A stretch of DNA of 64,000 bases from Victivallaceae bacterium (GCA_028718375.1 JAQULZ010000002.1:1-64000), one strand, 5' to 3'. Numbered from the stretch's first letter, positions 53,262-62,633 are shown. Numbers and translations: made by a program. Notes: a model not told the origin generated them from the letters alone.

Positions 53262-54239
53262 ATGAATAAGCAAAATAAAAGCAGCTTCACACTGATAGAA
53301 TTGCTCGTAGTGATAGCTATTATTACGCTATTGGCCGGAATGCTGCTTCCCGCGCTGGGTCACGCCCGGGACAAAGGCAAATCCATCTCGTGTCTGTCCA
53401 ACGAAAAACAAATCGGTGCGGGCATGATGATGTATGTCGGCGACAACGAAGGTTTTTACCCGAGGGCCTACTTCTATATGGATAACTCAGGCGGCGGCGG
53501 CGGTTATTTTCACTGGAGCGGAGCGATCCGGGATTACTGCCAGGGCAGGGTATTCGTTTGCCCGGGGGATACTAACGGCGGCTGGGCTCCGACCAACCAC
53601 AACAACGACAGCGACGGGCTGAACTACTGGGATGAGCCGGTACAGGTCCCCCTTGCCCAAAAGAACCAGGCTGACGGCATTAAGGATAAGCAGGCTCCTA
53701 ATATGTCCTATACGGTCAACGAAGTCTTTTGTCCCCGGTTTAAAAAATCCTCGCTTGCGAATAAACTCTGCCAAGTAAAACAAAACCGGGTACGAAAACC
53801 GTCCGGCGAAATCCTGGTCGCCGAATATACTTCCAACGTAGTCTGCATCACCGATCAATCCCAGTCTGGCAGTGGCGGTCAAGATGTCGTCAAATCGCAC
53901 CGTCCGACCAATGGTATTGCCAACGGCTCCGGGGTCTTTGATGGTGAAAACGACACCACTTGTACTCCGGTCGCCCTGACCGAAGCTGACGCGATTGACG
54001 CCCGCAATCAATCGATCGCCGCCGGCGGCGTTTCCGGACACCACCATATCGTCTATTCCGCCTGGGACCGGCACCAGAACCGCCAGAACTATGTTTTCAC
54101 AGATGGCCACGCCGCTCCCAAAACGCTGGCTGAAACCTTGAATCCCGCGGACTTCATGTGGGGAAAAAAGGTTTACAGCTGGTGTCTGGCAGGAGAGAGC
54201 GAACCGGTCGTTACCTCTGCCGGTAACCCGGTTCAGTAA
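53262..54239 (+). CDS. Pseudopilin-like protein with N-methylation motif
   Basis: A 325-aa protein with the type IV pilin / type II secretion N-terminus '[27 protein letters not shown]'. Residue -1 of the expected cleavage site is serine, where glycine is usual; the +5 glutamate is present. The rest resembles the large prepilin-type families of Lentisphaerota and Planctomycetes: '[31 protein letters not shown]', then an H-x-G-like C-terminal part ('[15 protein letters not shown]'). It is probably cell-surface or secretion-related. No other secretion genes are nearby. Confidence 0.88.
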   Translation: MNKQNKSSFTLIELLVVIAIITLLAGMLLPALGHARDKGKSISCLSNEKQIGAGMMMYVGDNEGFYPRAYFYMDNSGGGGGYFHWSGAIRDYCQGRVFVCPGDTNGGWAPTNHNNDSDGLNYWDEPVQVPLAQKNQADGIKDKQAPNMSYTVNEVFCPRFKKSSLANKLCQVKQNRVRKPSGEILVAEYTSNVVCITDQSQSGSGGQDVVKSHRPTNGIANGSGVFDGENDTTCTPVALTEADAIDARNQSIAAGGVSGHHHIVYSAWDRHQNRQNYVFTDGHAAPKTLAETLNPADFMWGKKVYSWCLAGESEPVVTSAGNPVQ

Positions 54240-54548
54240 ATCATCGCCGGCGAGTTTCCCGGCCGCCGCATCCATATCGGGATGGACGAAACCCACGATC
54301 TCGACCGCGGCCGGTTTCTGGATTTATATGGCTATGAACGCGGTTTCGACATTTTCAACTGCCACTTCGCTCAGGTCGAAAAAATGTGTGAAAAATACCG
54401 TCTGCGGGCGATGATCTGGTCGGATAGGTATTTTCGCATGGGCAATCCGGAACAGAATTATTATGACCTGAAGACGAAAATTCCTCCGGAGGTCATCGAA
54501 AAGCGATGTTCTCTAAAATCAGCGGAGCGAATTTTTAGAGAACAATGA
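54240..54548 (+). pseudogene. Fragment of a GH20-type glycosidase gene
   Basis: The codons directly after the pseudopilin stop, in the same frame, read 'IIAGEFPGRRIHIGMDETHDLDRGRFLDLYG' and on to 'KYRLRAMIWSDRYFRMGNPEQNYYDL'. This matches the catalytic centre of GH20 hexosaminidases (HxGxDE). Both the N-terminal part and the rest of the barrel are missing, and the frame ends within a hairpin at 54508-54543. It is therefore a relic left by a deletion or recombination. Confidence 0.75.
54508..54543. terminator. Hairpin at the end of the GH20 fragment
   Basis: GTTCTCTAAAA and TTTTTAGAGAAC form an 11-bp stem around 13 bases. It has no T-run after it. It may stop transcripts from the pseudopilin locus or mark the recombination joint. 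Confidence 0.4.
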
Positions 54549-54598
54549 GCGGGCGAGCCACACGAGAAACGCTGGATATCGACTTTTGTCGGCCCCGT

Positions 54599-55030
54599 CT
54601 ATTTCTTTGCTTTGGGAAGATTTCTGTCTATCGCCGCATAGATTTTTTCGCTCATGGCCTGGTTGCCGAAAGTACCGATGCGAATACCGACTTTACTCTG
54701 GCCGTTCTTTTCCAGGGAAGCGGTGACGGTAACCGTACTGTCTTCGGCGGTCTTGCCGACGATTTTGGCTTCCAGGGTGTTGGAAGTGGAAGAAGTCAGC
54801 TTAATATTCTGTTCCTTGAACGCCGCTTCCGTCGCGGTCTGAACTTGCTCGGGGTTGGCTTTGACGGTACTGGTCAGTTTCCCTTCGTAATAAGCGGTGC
54901 CGGCAACTCCGGCGCCGGCGCCCAGCAGCACCGCGAAACAGCCGCTCCCGAGTACCGTGATTACAACAGCAGCGCTCAGGATCAGGAGTTTTACCAGCGG
55001 ACGGGTAGTGTTTTCGGACTTTTTCATCAT
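54599..55030 (-). CDS. DUF3568 family lipoprotein
   Basis: A 143-aa lipoprotein: a hydrophobic leader ending 'VLGSGCFAVLLGAGAGVAGTAYYEGKL', which is the DUF3568 signature, followed by 'VKANPEQVQTATEAAFKEQNIKL' and a beta-rich domain ending 'AMSEKIYAAIDRNL'. The family is small, periplasmic and of unknown function. The start at 55030 has GAGG six bases upstream; the track start (55036) lies on top of that site. Confidence 0.8.
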   Translation of the reverse strand: MMKKSENTTRPLVKLLILSAAVVITVLGSGCFAVLLGAGAGVAGTAYYEGKLTSTVKANPEQVQTATEAAFKEQNIKLTSSTSNTLEAKIVGKTAEDSTVTVTASLEKNGQSKVGIRIGTFGNQAMSEKIYAAIDRNLPKAKK

Positions 55031-55222
55031 CGACATCCTCTTTTTTAATATTTAGACTGATACGGCAGCAAAACCAATTTGCTCCCTCAGGACAGAACAA
55101 TAACTCAAAAAATAAAATTTGCAAGAAAACAAGTCCGGCTTGCCTCGTGAAAAATGGCATAATGAAAAATTTCCATTATATTTCATTAGCTTTATCAGAA
55201 TAAATCAGCGGAGCAACTGAAG

Positions 55223-56395
55223 ATGATTAAAATATTATTGTCGGTTATTTTATCAGCGGCGGTATTTTTTCCCCTGACGGCGGGGAATCCGGAAAACCTG
55301 ACCATCGTTAAACGGGCCGATAACGGCTGCGGTATTTTGTGTACCTATAAGCAGAAAAAAAGAATCTTATTTCTGGAAGGTTCTCCCGAACAAATGGGAC
55401 AGGCGCACGGCCAGTTGCTGAAATCAGACATTCGCCTCATGGAAGCGATCATGCTGGCGGTGGCGGCGGGTTATCTGATCGAGAAAAAAGACAATTTTTT
55501 CACCCGGATCGCGGAAGTCATCCGCCGTACCACGCCTTTCATCCCCCGCCGGTTCCTGGCCGAATGCGACGCCGTGTCCAAAGCCGCCGGGATTACGCCG
55601 GAGTCCGGGCGCCGGATGAACTATTTCCCGGAAATGTTTCATTGCAGCGGGGCGGCGGTGTGCAATGCCGCGACCACGAAAGGGCAGGTTGTCCAGGCCC
55701 GCGTCCTGGATTACATGACCGACATCCGGCTTCAGGATCATGCGGCGCTCATGGTGTTTATGCCGGCCGGTTACAATAACTGGGTAAGCATCGGTTTCGC
55801 CGGTTTCGTGGGAACGGTGACCGCGATGAACGAAAAAGGTCTGGCGATGGGTGAAATGGGCGGCGACGGTCAGGGCAGGTGGGACGGTCTGCCGATGAGT
55901 TTTCTGATGCGCCGGATCATGGAGGAATGCGGAACGGTTGAAGAAGCGGTTGACCTGATGAAAAAAGTGCCGCTGACCTGTGATTACTATTACATCCTGT
56001 CGGATAAACACAAAAATATGTGCGGGGTCGTCGCGTTGGCCGGTTCGCCGTTGCGTCTCCTCTGGCCCGGCAAACCGGATAAACTGCTGCCGCCGGTGCC
56101 GCAAGACTGCGTTTACTTTTCCAAAGATGACCGCGCCCGGGTGCTCAGCCGGCGGCTGCACGACAATTTCGGTAAAATCGATGCCCTGCGGATGATCGAA
56201 ATCATCAAACGGCCGGTGGCGATGGATTCCAACTTGCATGACGCGGTATTCCTGCCGGAATCCCTGACTTTTTATTTTGCCGATGCCGACAGCAAAACTC
56301 CGGCCTGCTTTATGCCCTATTGCAAGCTGAACCTGAGGGAACTGATCGAGTTCTACCGGGTAGATAAGGCAAAACAACCGCTTGAAAAACGGTAA
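55223..56395 (+). CDS. C45 family (AAT-like) autoproteolytic hydrolase
   Basis: A 390-aa exported protein (signal 'ILLSVILSAAVFFPLTAG') of the peptidase C45 / acyl-CoA:6-APA acyltransferase-like group. 'GSPEQMGQAHGQLLKSDI' is the typical N-terminal helix. The nucleophile cysteine that would become the new N-terminus is in 'MFHCSGAAVCNAAT' (HC-S or VC-N). 'GFVGTVTAMNEKGLAMGEMGG' follows. It probably cleaves amide bonds of a cell-wall or lipid substrate in the periplasm. GGAG upstream supports the start. Confidence 0.8.
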   Translation: MIKILLSVILSAAVFFPLTAGNPENLTIVKRADNGCGILCTYKQKKRILFLEGSPEQMGQAHGQLLKSDIRLMEAIMLAVAAGYLIEKKDNFFTRIAEVIRRTTPFIPRRFLAECDAVSKAAGITPESGRRMNYFPEMFHCSGAAVCNAATTKGQVVQARVLDYMTDIRLQDHAALMVFMPAGYNNWVSIGFAGFVGTVTAMNEKGLAMGEMGGDGQGRWDGLPMSFLMRRIMEECGTVEEAVDLMKKVPLTCDYYYILSDKHKNMCGVVALAGSPLRLLWPGKPDKLLPPVPQDCVYFSKDDRARVLSRRLHDNFGKIDALRMIEIIKRPVAMDSNLHDAVFLPESLTFYFADADSKTPACFMPYCKLNLRELIEFYRVDKAKQPLEKR

Positions 56396-56399
56396 GTCG

Positions 56400-56876
56400 T
56401 CAGGGACCAAGCGCTTTCAGCAGTTGGGCGACGGTTTGGCCGCGGTCCGGAAAACTCCGGCCGGGAATCAGTTCGGCCAGCGGTTCGAGTACGAACCGCC
56501 GCCGCGCGGCGCGCGGGTGGGGAATCCGCAAACCCGGCAAATCGATGATTTCGTCGCCGAATAAGATTATATCCAGATCGAGCGTCCGCGGCGCATTGAA
56601 ACCATGGACTCGCGGCCGGCCGGCGGCGGTTTCGGTTTCCTGACATAGTTTCAGCAATTCGCCGGGCAGGCCGTCCCATTGCCCGACCATTGCCGCGTTA
56701 ATGAAGTCCGGAGTGCCGGGCGGGCAGTTTTCCGGACTGCTGCGGTACAAGGCGGACATTCGGATATTTTTGACCCCGCCGCGGTGCAATCGTGCCGCCG
56801 CAAAACGAAAAATCGCCGCACTGTCGCCGATATTTCCGCCCGCCGCCAACACTATTTCAGTTAATTTCGGTTGCAT
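56400..56876 (-). CDS. folK: 6-hydroxymethyl-dihydropterin pyrophosphokinase
   Basis: A 158-aa HPPK that makes the activated pterin for folate synthesis. 'AAGGNIGDSAAIFRFAAARL' is the N-terminal loop, 'YRSSPENCPPGTPDFINAAM' the substrate region, and 'RTLDLDIILFGDEIID' the HPPK signature, followed by 'IPHPRAARRRFVLEPLAEL'. The start is placed at the ATG at 56876; the track's TTG is two codons earlier. It converges on the C45 gene with a 4-bp gap. Confidence 0.93.
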   Translation of the reverse strand: MQPKLTEIVLAAGGNIGDSAAIFRFAAARLHRGGVKNIRMSALYRSSPENCPPGTPDFINAAMVGQWDGLPGELLKLCQETETAAGRPRVHGFNAPRTLDLDIILFGDEIIDLPGLRIPHPRAARRRFVLEPLAELIPGRSFPDRGQTVAQLLKALGP

Positions 56877-56953
56877 TGTCAATCCATTATTCGAAAAACC
56901 GGATTACGGAGTTATATTTCGGAATAATATATAACGGAATGATTGATTTTTAA

Positions 56954-57913
56954 ATGATTGATAAAATACGTCTTTATTTTTTGGGTTCCGGAAATATTGC
57001 AGTACCCGTACTTGAAGTTCTGGCAACGGCGGAAACGGTTGAGTTGCTCGGGGCCGGTACGCAGGTTGACCAGCCGGCCGGAAGGAAAAGACAACTTACC
57101 CCCACGCCGGTCGGACAATTCGCCGCCGCCGCCGGAATTGATGCGGATAAGCTAGCCTCGGTTCGGGACGCGCAGTTCATGAATAAAATGCGTTCTCTGA
57201 AACCGGATTTCATTGTCGTCGCCTCGTTCGGACAAATTCTGCGCCCGGAACTGTTGGAAATTCCCGTCTGCTGCGGCCTGAACGTGCACGCTTCGATCCT
57301 GCCGAAATACCGCGGCGCAGCTCCGATTAGCGCCGCTATTCTCAACGGCGACGCTGAAACCGGAGTTACGTTCATGAAAATGGACCAGGGGCTGGATACC
57401 GGAGATATTTACGGGGTCGTCAAAATTCCGCTGTGCGGCGATGAATATGCCGATGCGCTCGAAGAACGGCTGGGAATTCTGGCGGCGGAACATATCGTCG
57501 AAATTTTGCAGCAAATAAAATGCGGACGACTGGCGCCCCGGCCGCAGGATGAAGCGCAGGCGGTGCTGACCCGCAAGGTGAAGAAAGACGACGGCCGGAT
57601 GGTTTGGACTTTGCCGGCGGCAAAACTGGCTGCGCTGGTACGGGCTTATCACCCGTGGCCGGGAGCGTATTTTTCTCTGCCCGGTCAACCGGAACCGCTG
57701 CTCGTCAGGATTACCGCCGCCCGGCCGGCAGCATGCCGGAGCGGGAAACCCGGTGAAATTCTGCAGGCGGATAAAAAAGCGCTGATGGTTGCCTGCGGCT
57801 CCGGCGCGCTGGAAATTTTAAAACTGATACCGCAGGGAAAAAAGGAAATGTCCGGGACGGCATTTTTGAACGGTCACCCTTTACGGGTGGGAATCGAAGT
57901 TGAAAATGGATGA
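56954..57913 (+). CDS. fmt: Methionyl-tRNA formyltransferase
   Basis: A 319-aa enzyme that formylates initiator Met-tRNA. It has 'IRLYFLGSGNIAVPVLEVL' at the N-terminus, the catalytic 'LNVHASILPKYRGAAPI' region and 'FMKMDQGLDTGDIY', followed by the OB-like C-terminal domain ('VRAYHPWPGAYFSL'). The Rossmann loop has GSGNIA where GTPxFA is usual, a small divergence. The usual def partner is not adjacent; rng follows after 33 bp. Confidence 0.92.
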   Translation: MIDKIRLYFLGSGNIAVPVLEVLATAETVELLGAGTQVDQPAGRKRQLTPTPVGQFAAAAGIDADKLASVRDAQFMNKMRSLKPDFIVVASFGQILRPELLEIPVCCGLNVHASILPKYRGAAPISAAILNGDAETGVTFMKMDQGLDTGDIYGVVKIPLCGDEYADALEERLGILAAEHIVEILQQIKCGRLAPRPQDEAQAVLTRKVKKDDGRMVWTLPAAKLAALVRAYHPWPGAYFSLPGQPEPLLVRITAARPAACRSGKPGEILQADKKALMVACGSGALEILKLIPQGKKEMSGTAFLNGHPLRVGIEVENG

Positions 57914-57946
57914 AAAAATTTATCGCTTAAAAGGACAATAAAATCA

Positions 57947-59608
57947 ATGGATACGGCAAAAAAGCGGATAATACTCAGTTGTGAAACTCTCGAAACCCGG
58001 TTTGCGCTGCTGAACCACGGCAAACTGGAGGAATACGAAATCGAACGCGCCAGCAACGGTCCCAAGGCGGGCTCGGTGTACCTCGGCAAAATCGTAAACC
58101 TTGAACCGTCGCTGCATGCCGCGTTCGTCGATATCGGCATGGATAAAAACGCCTTCCTGCATTACTGGGACATGCTGCCGGCTACTTTTGATCTGAAGGA
58201 CAAAATTGTGGAAAATGCTCCGGAAAACAAAACCGGGGACAATAAGAAAAAAACCCGGTTTTCGGAACAACTCAATTCCTTGCTGAAACAGGGCGGCAAA
58301 TCTCATCAAATACGCGAAAAAAACAGAAAACGCCAGGTACAGCAATTCACTGTTAAAGACATTCCCGCGCTTTTTCCCCCGGGTACTGAACTGCTCGTTC
58401 AGGTAGTCAAAGAGCCGATCGGAACTAAAGCTGCCCGGTTGACGACCAACATTTCCATTCCGGGGCGTTATCTGGTGCTCCTGCCTTATTCCGAACATTT
58501 CGCGTTGTCCAGCAAAATCGAGTCCAAAGCGGAACGTTCCCGGCTGAAAAAAATCATTTCCGAACTCGATGTTCCCAAGGGTATGGGCGTTATTTGCCGT
58601 ACTGTGGGCGAAGGACGGAAAGCGGTGTTTTTTAAACGCGACCTCGATATGCTGCTCGATTACTGGCGCAAGGTCGAAGAGATACTGGAAAAACATCAGC
58701 GGCCGACTGAAGTTTACCGGGAGCCGAATCTGATTGAACGGACGGTGCGCGACCTGATGACCGACGACATTGACGAAATCCAGGTGGATAACGAGGAAGC
58801 TTATAATCAGATCCGCAATCTGCTGTATAAGTTCGGGGGGCGCAAAATGAGCGCGAAAGTGGCGTGTTACCGGCGCGCCAGGCCCATTTTTGAACATTTT
58901 GACATCAAAAACCAGATTAACCAGATTTTCACCCGGGAGGTGCCGTTACCCAGCGGCGGCGGGGTTTGCATCGATGAGACCGAAGCCCTGATTGCCATTG
59001 ACGTCAATACCGGCAAAGGCAAAGGCAAACGGGTGGGTGAACAGCCGGAAGTCATTCTCCAGACCAATATCGAAGCCGCCGAAGAGATCGCCCGCCAGTT
59101 GCGGCTGCGCAATGTCGGCGGTTTGGTGGTGATTGACTTTATCGACATGCGTTCATCCCGGGACCGCGAGACGATTTTCAAACTCATGCGCAAACTGGTC
59201 AAGAACGACCGGGCCAAATCGACCATCCTGCCGCTCAGCCGGCTGGGATTGATGGAAATGACCCGCCAGCGCGAACACGAAAGTCTGCGGAATACCGTGT
59301 TGGATCGCTGTCCCTACTGCAACGGTACCGGCCATGTAAAATCCTCGCTGTCCATGAGCGTGGAAATCCAGCGGCGGCTGCATTCGCTGTTCAAATCGCG
59401 CGGCAGCAAAGCGGTGCCGGTGCGGATTTTCATGCATCCGGACGTTCTGACCCGGCTGAAAAACGAGGATGCGGAGCTGTTCGTGAGCCTCGAACGGCAA
59501 TACGGCCGGGATTTGAGTTTCCGGGCGGACAGCACCATGCATCACGAGGAATTCAAACTGGTGGATCCCGAAACCGGCCGGATTTTGGAACATGCTTCGG
59601 ATCACTAA
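57947..59608 (+). CDS. rng: Ribonuclease G/E family endoribonuclease
   Basis: A 553-aa single-strand endoribonuclease for rRNA maturation and mRNA decay. The S1 domain is 'GSVYLGKIVNLEPSLHAAFVDIG', interrupted by a charged insertion near residues 85-130 (KKTRFSEQLN...). Catalytic metal aspartates are in 'LIAIDVNTGKGKGK' and 'LVVIDFIDM'. The zinc link is 'CPYCNGTGHV'. The length and lack of a long C-terminal scaffold fit RNase G better than full RNase E. The stop lies 17 bp inside the next gene. Confidence 0.9.
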   Translation: MDTAKKRIILSCETLETRFALLNHGKLEEYEIERASNGPKAGSVYLGKIVNLEPSLHAAFVDIGMDKNAFLHYWDMLPATFDLKDKIVENAPENKTGDNKKKTRFSEQLNSLLKQGGKSHQIREKNRKRQVQQFTVKDIPALFPPGTELLVQVVKEPIGTKAARLTTNISIPGRYLVLLPYSEHFALSSKIESKAERSRLKKIISELDVPKGMGVICRTVGEGRKAVFFKRDLDMLLDYWRKVEEILEKHQRPTEVYREPNLIERTVRDLMTDDIDEIQVDNEEAYNQIRNLLYKFGGRKMSAKVACYRRARPIFEHFDIKNQINQIFTREVPLPSGGGVCIDETEALIAIDVNTGKGKGKRVGEQPEVILQTNIEAAEEIARQLRLRNVGGLVVIDFIDMRSSRDRETIFKLMRKLVKNDRAKSTILPLSRLGLMEMTRQREHESLRNTVLDRCPYCNGTGHVKSSLSMSVEIQRRLHSLFKSRGSKAVPVRIFMHPDVLTRLKNEDAELFVSLERQYGRDLSFRADSTMHHEEFKLVDPETGRILEHASDH

Positions 59609-60014
59609 CAGGATCATCATACCCGACGGGGAACTGAAGGAGGAATTTTTTCTGGCTTCGGGGCCGGGCGGACAACATGTCAACAAAGTCGCTACCGCAG
59701 TACGGCTGCGTTACCAGTTGCGCGCTTCCGGAGCGCTGCCGCCGGACTTGCGGGACCGGCTGCTGGAACGTCATTACGCGCGGCTGACCGCGAATGGGGA
59801 GTTGTTAATTGAAGCGCGCCGGTCACGGCATCGGGAAATCAACCGGCTCGATGCTGCGGAACGACTGAAAAAACTGATTCTCGGAGTGCTTCGGCCGCCG
59901 GTTCGGCGCCGCCCGACCAAACCGACTTGCCATTCCATCAACCGCCGGCTGGAAACTAAGAAAAAACACGGCCTCAGCAAAAAACTCCGGATGCAACCGC
60001 CGGTTCCGGATTGA
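59592..60014 (+). CDS. arfB: Peptidyl-tRNA hydrolase ArfB-type rescue factor
   Basis: A 140-aa RF-like protein that frees stalled ribosomes. The GGQ motif is in 'FLASGPGGQHVNKVATAVRL'. A basic, disordered C-terminal tail (RRPTKP...RRLETKKKHGLSKKLR) fits the ArfB tail that senses the empty mRNA channel. It lacks the codon-recognition domains of RF1/RF2. It overlaps rng by 17 bp, so the two are co-translated. Confidence 0.9.
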   Translation: MLRITNRIIIPDGELKEEFFLASGPGGQHVNKVATAVRLRYQLRASGALPPDLRDRLLERHYARLTANGELLIEARRSRHREINRLDAAERLKKLILGVLRPPVRRRPTKPTCHSINRRLETKKKHGLSKKLRMQPPVPD

Positions 60015-60019
60015 TTTTT

Positions 60020-60119
60020 AACCACGAAACACACGAAAATTTGAAAAAAAATTGGAGGAAAGAAAATAAATTTTATCTTCTATATTTTTGATAAATTTTT
60101 TTTCGTGTATTTCATGGTT
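60020..60119. repeat. Inverted ACCACGAAA/TTTCGTGTATTTCATGGTT repeat element, copy 3
   Basis: AACCACGAAACACACGAAA (60020-60038) and TTTCGTGTATTTCATGGTT (60101-60119) are inverted arms around about 60 bp of AT-rich DNA. It fills the space between the convergent arfB and pta genes and may act as a terminator. Confidence 0.65.
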
Positions 60120-60130
60120 AATCAACAAAG

Positions 60131-61147
60131 TTATTTTTTTTGCATGCCCTGGCAGATGGTGATTGCGGCTACGCCGTAGATGTCTTCAGCGGAACAGCCG
60201 CGCGATAAATCATTGATCGGCCGCGCCAACCCCTGGAGAATCGGGCCGTAAGCTCCGGCTCCCGCCAGACGCTGGGTCAGTTTGTAGGCAATATTTCCGG
60301 CATTGAGGTCAGGAAAAATCAGTACGTTCGCCGCTCCCGCCAGTTCGCTGCCGGGTGCTTTGGAACGGGCTATGGCCGGTACCAGCGCCGCGTCGCCCTG
60401 GAGTTCGCCGTCGGCGATGATGTCCAGGTTTTCCGCTTTTATTTTAGCCTTGAATTTGGCGGTTGCCGCGATAATTTTGTCGAGCAGTTCGTGTTTGGCG
60501 CTGCCGTAGGTGGAAAAAGACAGAAAAGCTACTTTGGGAGTTTTGTCCATCAACGCCCGGTAAGTATCGCTGGTGGCCCGGGCGATGTCGACCAGCTGAT
60601 CCGCATCGGGATTCGGATTAACTCCGCAATCCGCATACAGCAAAACATTGTCGCCGGATTCCGTAGGTGTTGCCAGATCCATGACGAAACAACTGCTGCC
60701 GATCGTAATGCCGGGCGCCGTGCCGATACAGTTGAATGCCGCCCGCAGCATGTCGGGAGTAGAGGCAATACTGCCCGCAACCAGACCGTCAACCAATTGA
60801 TTTCGGGTCATCAGCGCGCCGAAAAAAATCCGGTTGCTGATTGCGGTTCGCGCTTCCTCGAGAGAAATATTCTTTTTTTTGCGGAGTTCCTTGAACTGCT
60901 CGGCATAGGCTTCGAAAAAATCACAGGTCAGATGATCCAGAGAGTTGAATTGGCGGGCGGTTACGCCGGCTTTTGCGCAGGCGGCGGCGATTTCCGTTTC
61001 CGTGCCGATGACAGTGACTTCGGACGCGACCCGGTTTTCAACAATCATGTTGGCGGCAGCGACTACCCGCGGGTCCTGGCCTTCGGGCAGTACCAGCTTG
61101 GCGGCGGCCCGGCGGGCGCGGGCAATGAATAAATCGATAGCAGACAT
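60131..61147 (-). CDS. pta: Phosphate acetyltransferase
   Basis: A 338-aa enzyme interconverting acetyl-CoA and acetyl phosphate. 'LPEGQDPRVVAAANMIVENR' is at the N-terminus, 'ITIGSSCFVMDLATPTESGDNVLLYADCGVNPNPDADQLVDIA' holds the family signature, and 'VLIFPDLNAGNIAYKLTQRL' lies near the C-terminus. It is the short Pta form without an N-terminal regulatory domain. It follows ackA by 14 bp; together they make ATP and acetate in fermentation. Confidence 0.95.
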   Translation of the reverse strand: MSAIDLFIARARRAAAKLVLPEGQDPRVVAAANMIVENRVASEVTVIGTETEIAAACAKAGVTARQFNSLDHLTCDFFEAYAEQFKELRKKKNISLEEARTAISNRIFFGALMTRNQLVDGLVAGSIASTPDMLRAAFNCIGTAPGITIGSSCFVMDLATPTESGDNVLLYADCGVNPNPDADQLVDIARATSDTYRALMDKTPKVAFLSFSTYGSAKHELLDKIIAATAKFKAKIKAENLDIIADGELQGDAALVPAIARSKAPGSELAGAANVLIFPDLNAGNIAYKLTQRLAGAGAYGPILQGLARPINDLSRGCSAEDIYGVAAITICQGMQKK

Positions 61148-61161
61148 TTACCGGTATCCTT

Positions 61162-62376
61162 TTATTTGACGGGAGCGGAATGGCTGATGGAAGCAGCGAC
61201 GCTCCGGGCGATCATTAGTTCTTCGTTGGTTGGCATGACAACCACTGCGGTTTTACTTTCCGGGGTTGAGATGATCCCTGCTTTCCCTTGGGTGTCGTCA
61301 TTTTTCTTTTTATCGATGGTGATGCCGAGACAGGCCAGACGGGAAATGATTTTCCAGCGGACATATGAACTCCATTCGCCGATCCCCCCGGTAAAAATGA
61401 TCGCATCGGCCCCGCCTAACAGGGCATAATAGGAGCCGATGTATTTGACCACGCGGCGAGTGAACATCCGGCGGGCCCGCAACGCCTGCTGGTCGCCGTT
61501 TTTTTCGGCCGCAATAATATCGCGCATGTCGGAACTGCCGATACCCGCCACCCCCAACAGACCGGACTTCTTATTTAGAATCGTGTCGATCTGATTGCGT
61601 CCCTGGCCGAGTTCGATCAGCCGGAGGACAACCGCAGGATCGATATCCCCGCACCGCGTGCCCATGACCAGACCTTCGAGCGGAGTCATACCCATGCTGG
61701 TATCGATGACGCTGCCGTTGCTGATCGCGGCCATGCTGCAGCCGTTGCCGAGATGACAGGTGATCAACTGCATTTGTTCAAACGGCTTGTTGAGGTATTT
61801 GCCGGTGGCGATCGCGACAAAGTGGTGGGAAGTGCCATGGAAACCGTAGCGGCGGATACTGTATTTGGTATAGAGGTCATAGGGAACCGCATAGAGATAC
61901 GCTTCCGGAGGCATGGACTGATGAAAGGCGGTGTCGAAAACTGCGATATTGGGAACTCCCGGAAAGATGGTTTCGCAAGCCTTGATTCCGTCGAGGTTGG
62001 CGGGATTGTGCAGCGGAGCCAGCGCGAAACAATCGCGGATGGCATCCTTGACGTTGGCATTAACCAGGGCGGGTTTGGTAAAGCGTTCACCGCCGTGGAC
62101 CACGCGGTGACCGATGGCCTGTACTTCCGATAAATCCTTTATCACCCCCGCTTCCCGGTCAACGAGAATATCGCAGATGCTTCTCAGGGCATCGGTATGG
62201 TTTTTCACCGGCGGGTCGAATTCCTGCTTCAAATCGTCATGGCGGGAATAAATTAAATGGGGGGTTTCGGTTCCGACTCTTTCCACCAGGCCTTTGGCCA
62301 GGACTTTTTCGTTAGTCATTGCGAACAGGGTGAATTTCATCGATGAACTGCCTGCATTCAATACCAGGACTTTCAT
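61162..62376 (-). CDS. ackA: Acetate kinase
   Basis: A 404-aa kinase converting acetyl phosphate and ADP to acetate and ATP. 'MKVLVLNAGSSSMKFTLF' is the N-terminal phosphate-binding strand, 'IGHRVVHGGERFTKP' and 'AVFDTAFHQSMPPEAYLYAVP' hold the substrate site, and 'LITCHLGNGCSMAAI' and 'MGMTPLEGLVMGTRCGDIDP' are PROSITE-type signatures. The start at 62376 has AAGGAAGGAAC upstream; the track ORF extends 32 codons too far. Confidence 0.96.
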   Translation of the reverse strand: MKVLVLNAGSSSMKFTLFAMTNEKVLAKGLVERVGTETPHLIYSRHDDLKQEFDPPVKNHTDALRSICDILVDREAGVIKDLSEVQAIGHRVVHGGERFTKPALVNANVKDAIRDCFALAPLHNPANLDGIKACETIFPGVPNIAVFDTAFHQSMPPEAYLYAVPYDLYTKYSIRRYGFHGTSHHFVAIATGKYLNKPFEQMQLITCHLGNGCSMAAISNGSVIDTSMGMTPLEGLVMGTRCGDIDPAVVLRLIELGQGRNQIDTILNKKSGLLGVAGIGSSDMRDIIAAEKNGDQQALRARRMFTRRVVKYIGSYYALLGGADAIIFTGGIGEWSSYVRWKIISRLACLGITIDKKKNDDTQGKAGIISTPESKTAVVVMPTNEELMIARSVAASISHSAPVK

Positions 62377-62598
62377 GTTCCTTCCTTGTTTTGTACGGTT
62401 ATCCACTATTGTCTCATGCAATATGCCGGATACGGAAACAACCCTGGCCCCTGTGTTCTGATCCGAAAACATTGCTCAGTAATATAGAACAATAATTTCC
62501 ATTTCCAAATGAAAATACCCTGCCTTGAGCAAGTTTTTAACATCTTTCCCGGTTGCTGTAAGACGCTCGAAAAAAGAGTTTTTTTATTTTTTGCAAAC

Positions 62599-62617
62599 TT
62601 TCGGGTATTTCGTGGTT
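62599..62617. repeat. Single TTTCG-GTATTTCGTGGTT repeat arm, copy 4
   Basis: TTTCGGGTATTTCGTGGTT matches the repeat arms at 199-216, 42114-42181 and 60020-60119. No facing arm is visible. It lies 16 bp beyond the typA stop, between typA and ackA. Confidence 0.5.
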
Positions 62618-62633
62618 TTCGCGGTTGAAAAAA

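Noticed and set aside
52962-53273. 103-aa hydrophobic ORF on the minus strand
   Set aside because: Made of Phe/Leu codons created by reading the A-rich leader backwards; no start site.
54545-55048. 167-aa ORF on the plus strand
   Set aside because: Antisense of the DUF3568 lipoprotein gene, which has a lipobox and family signature.
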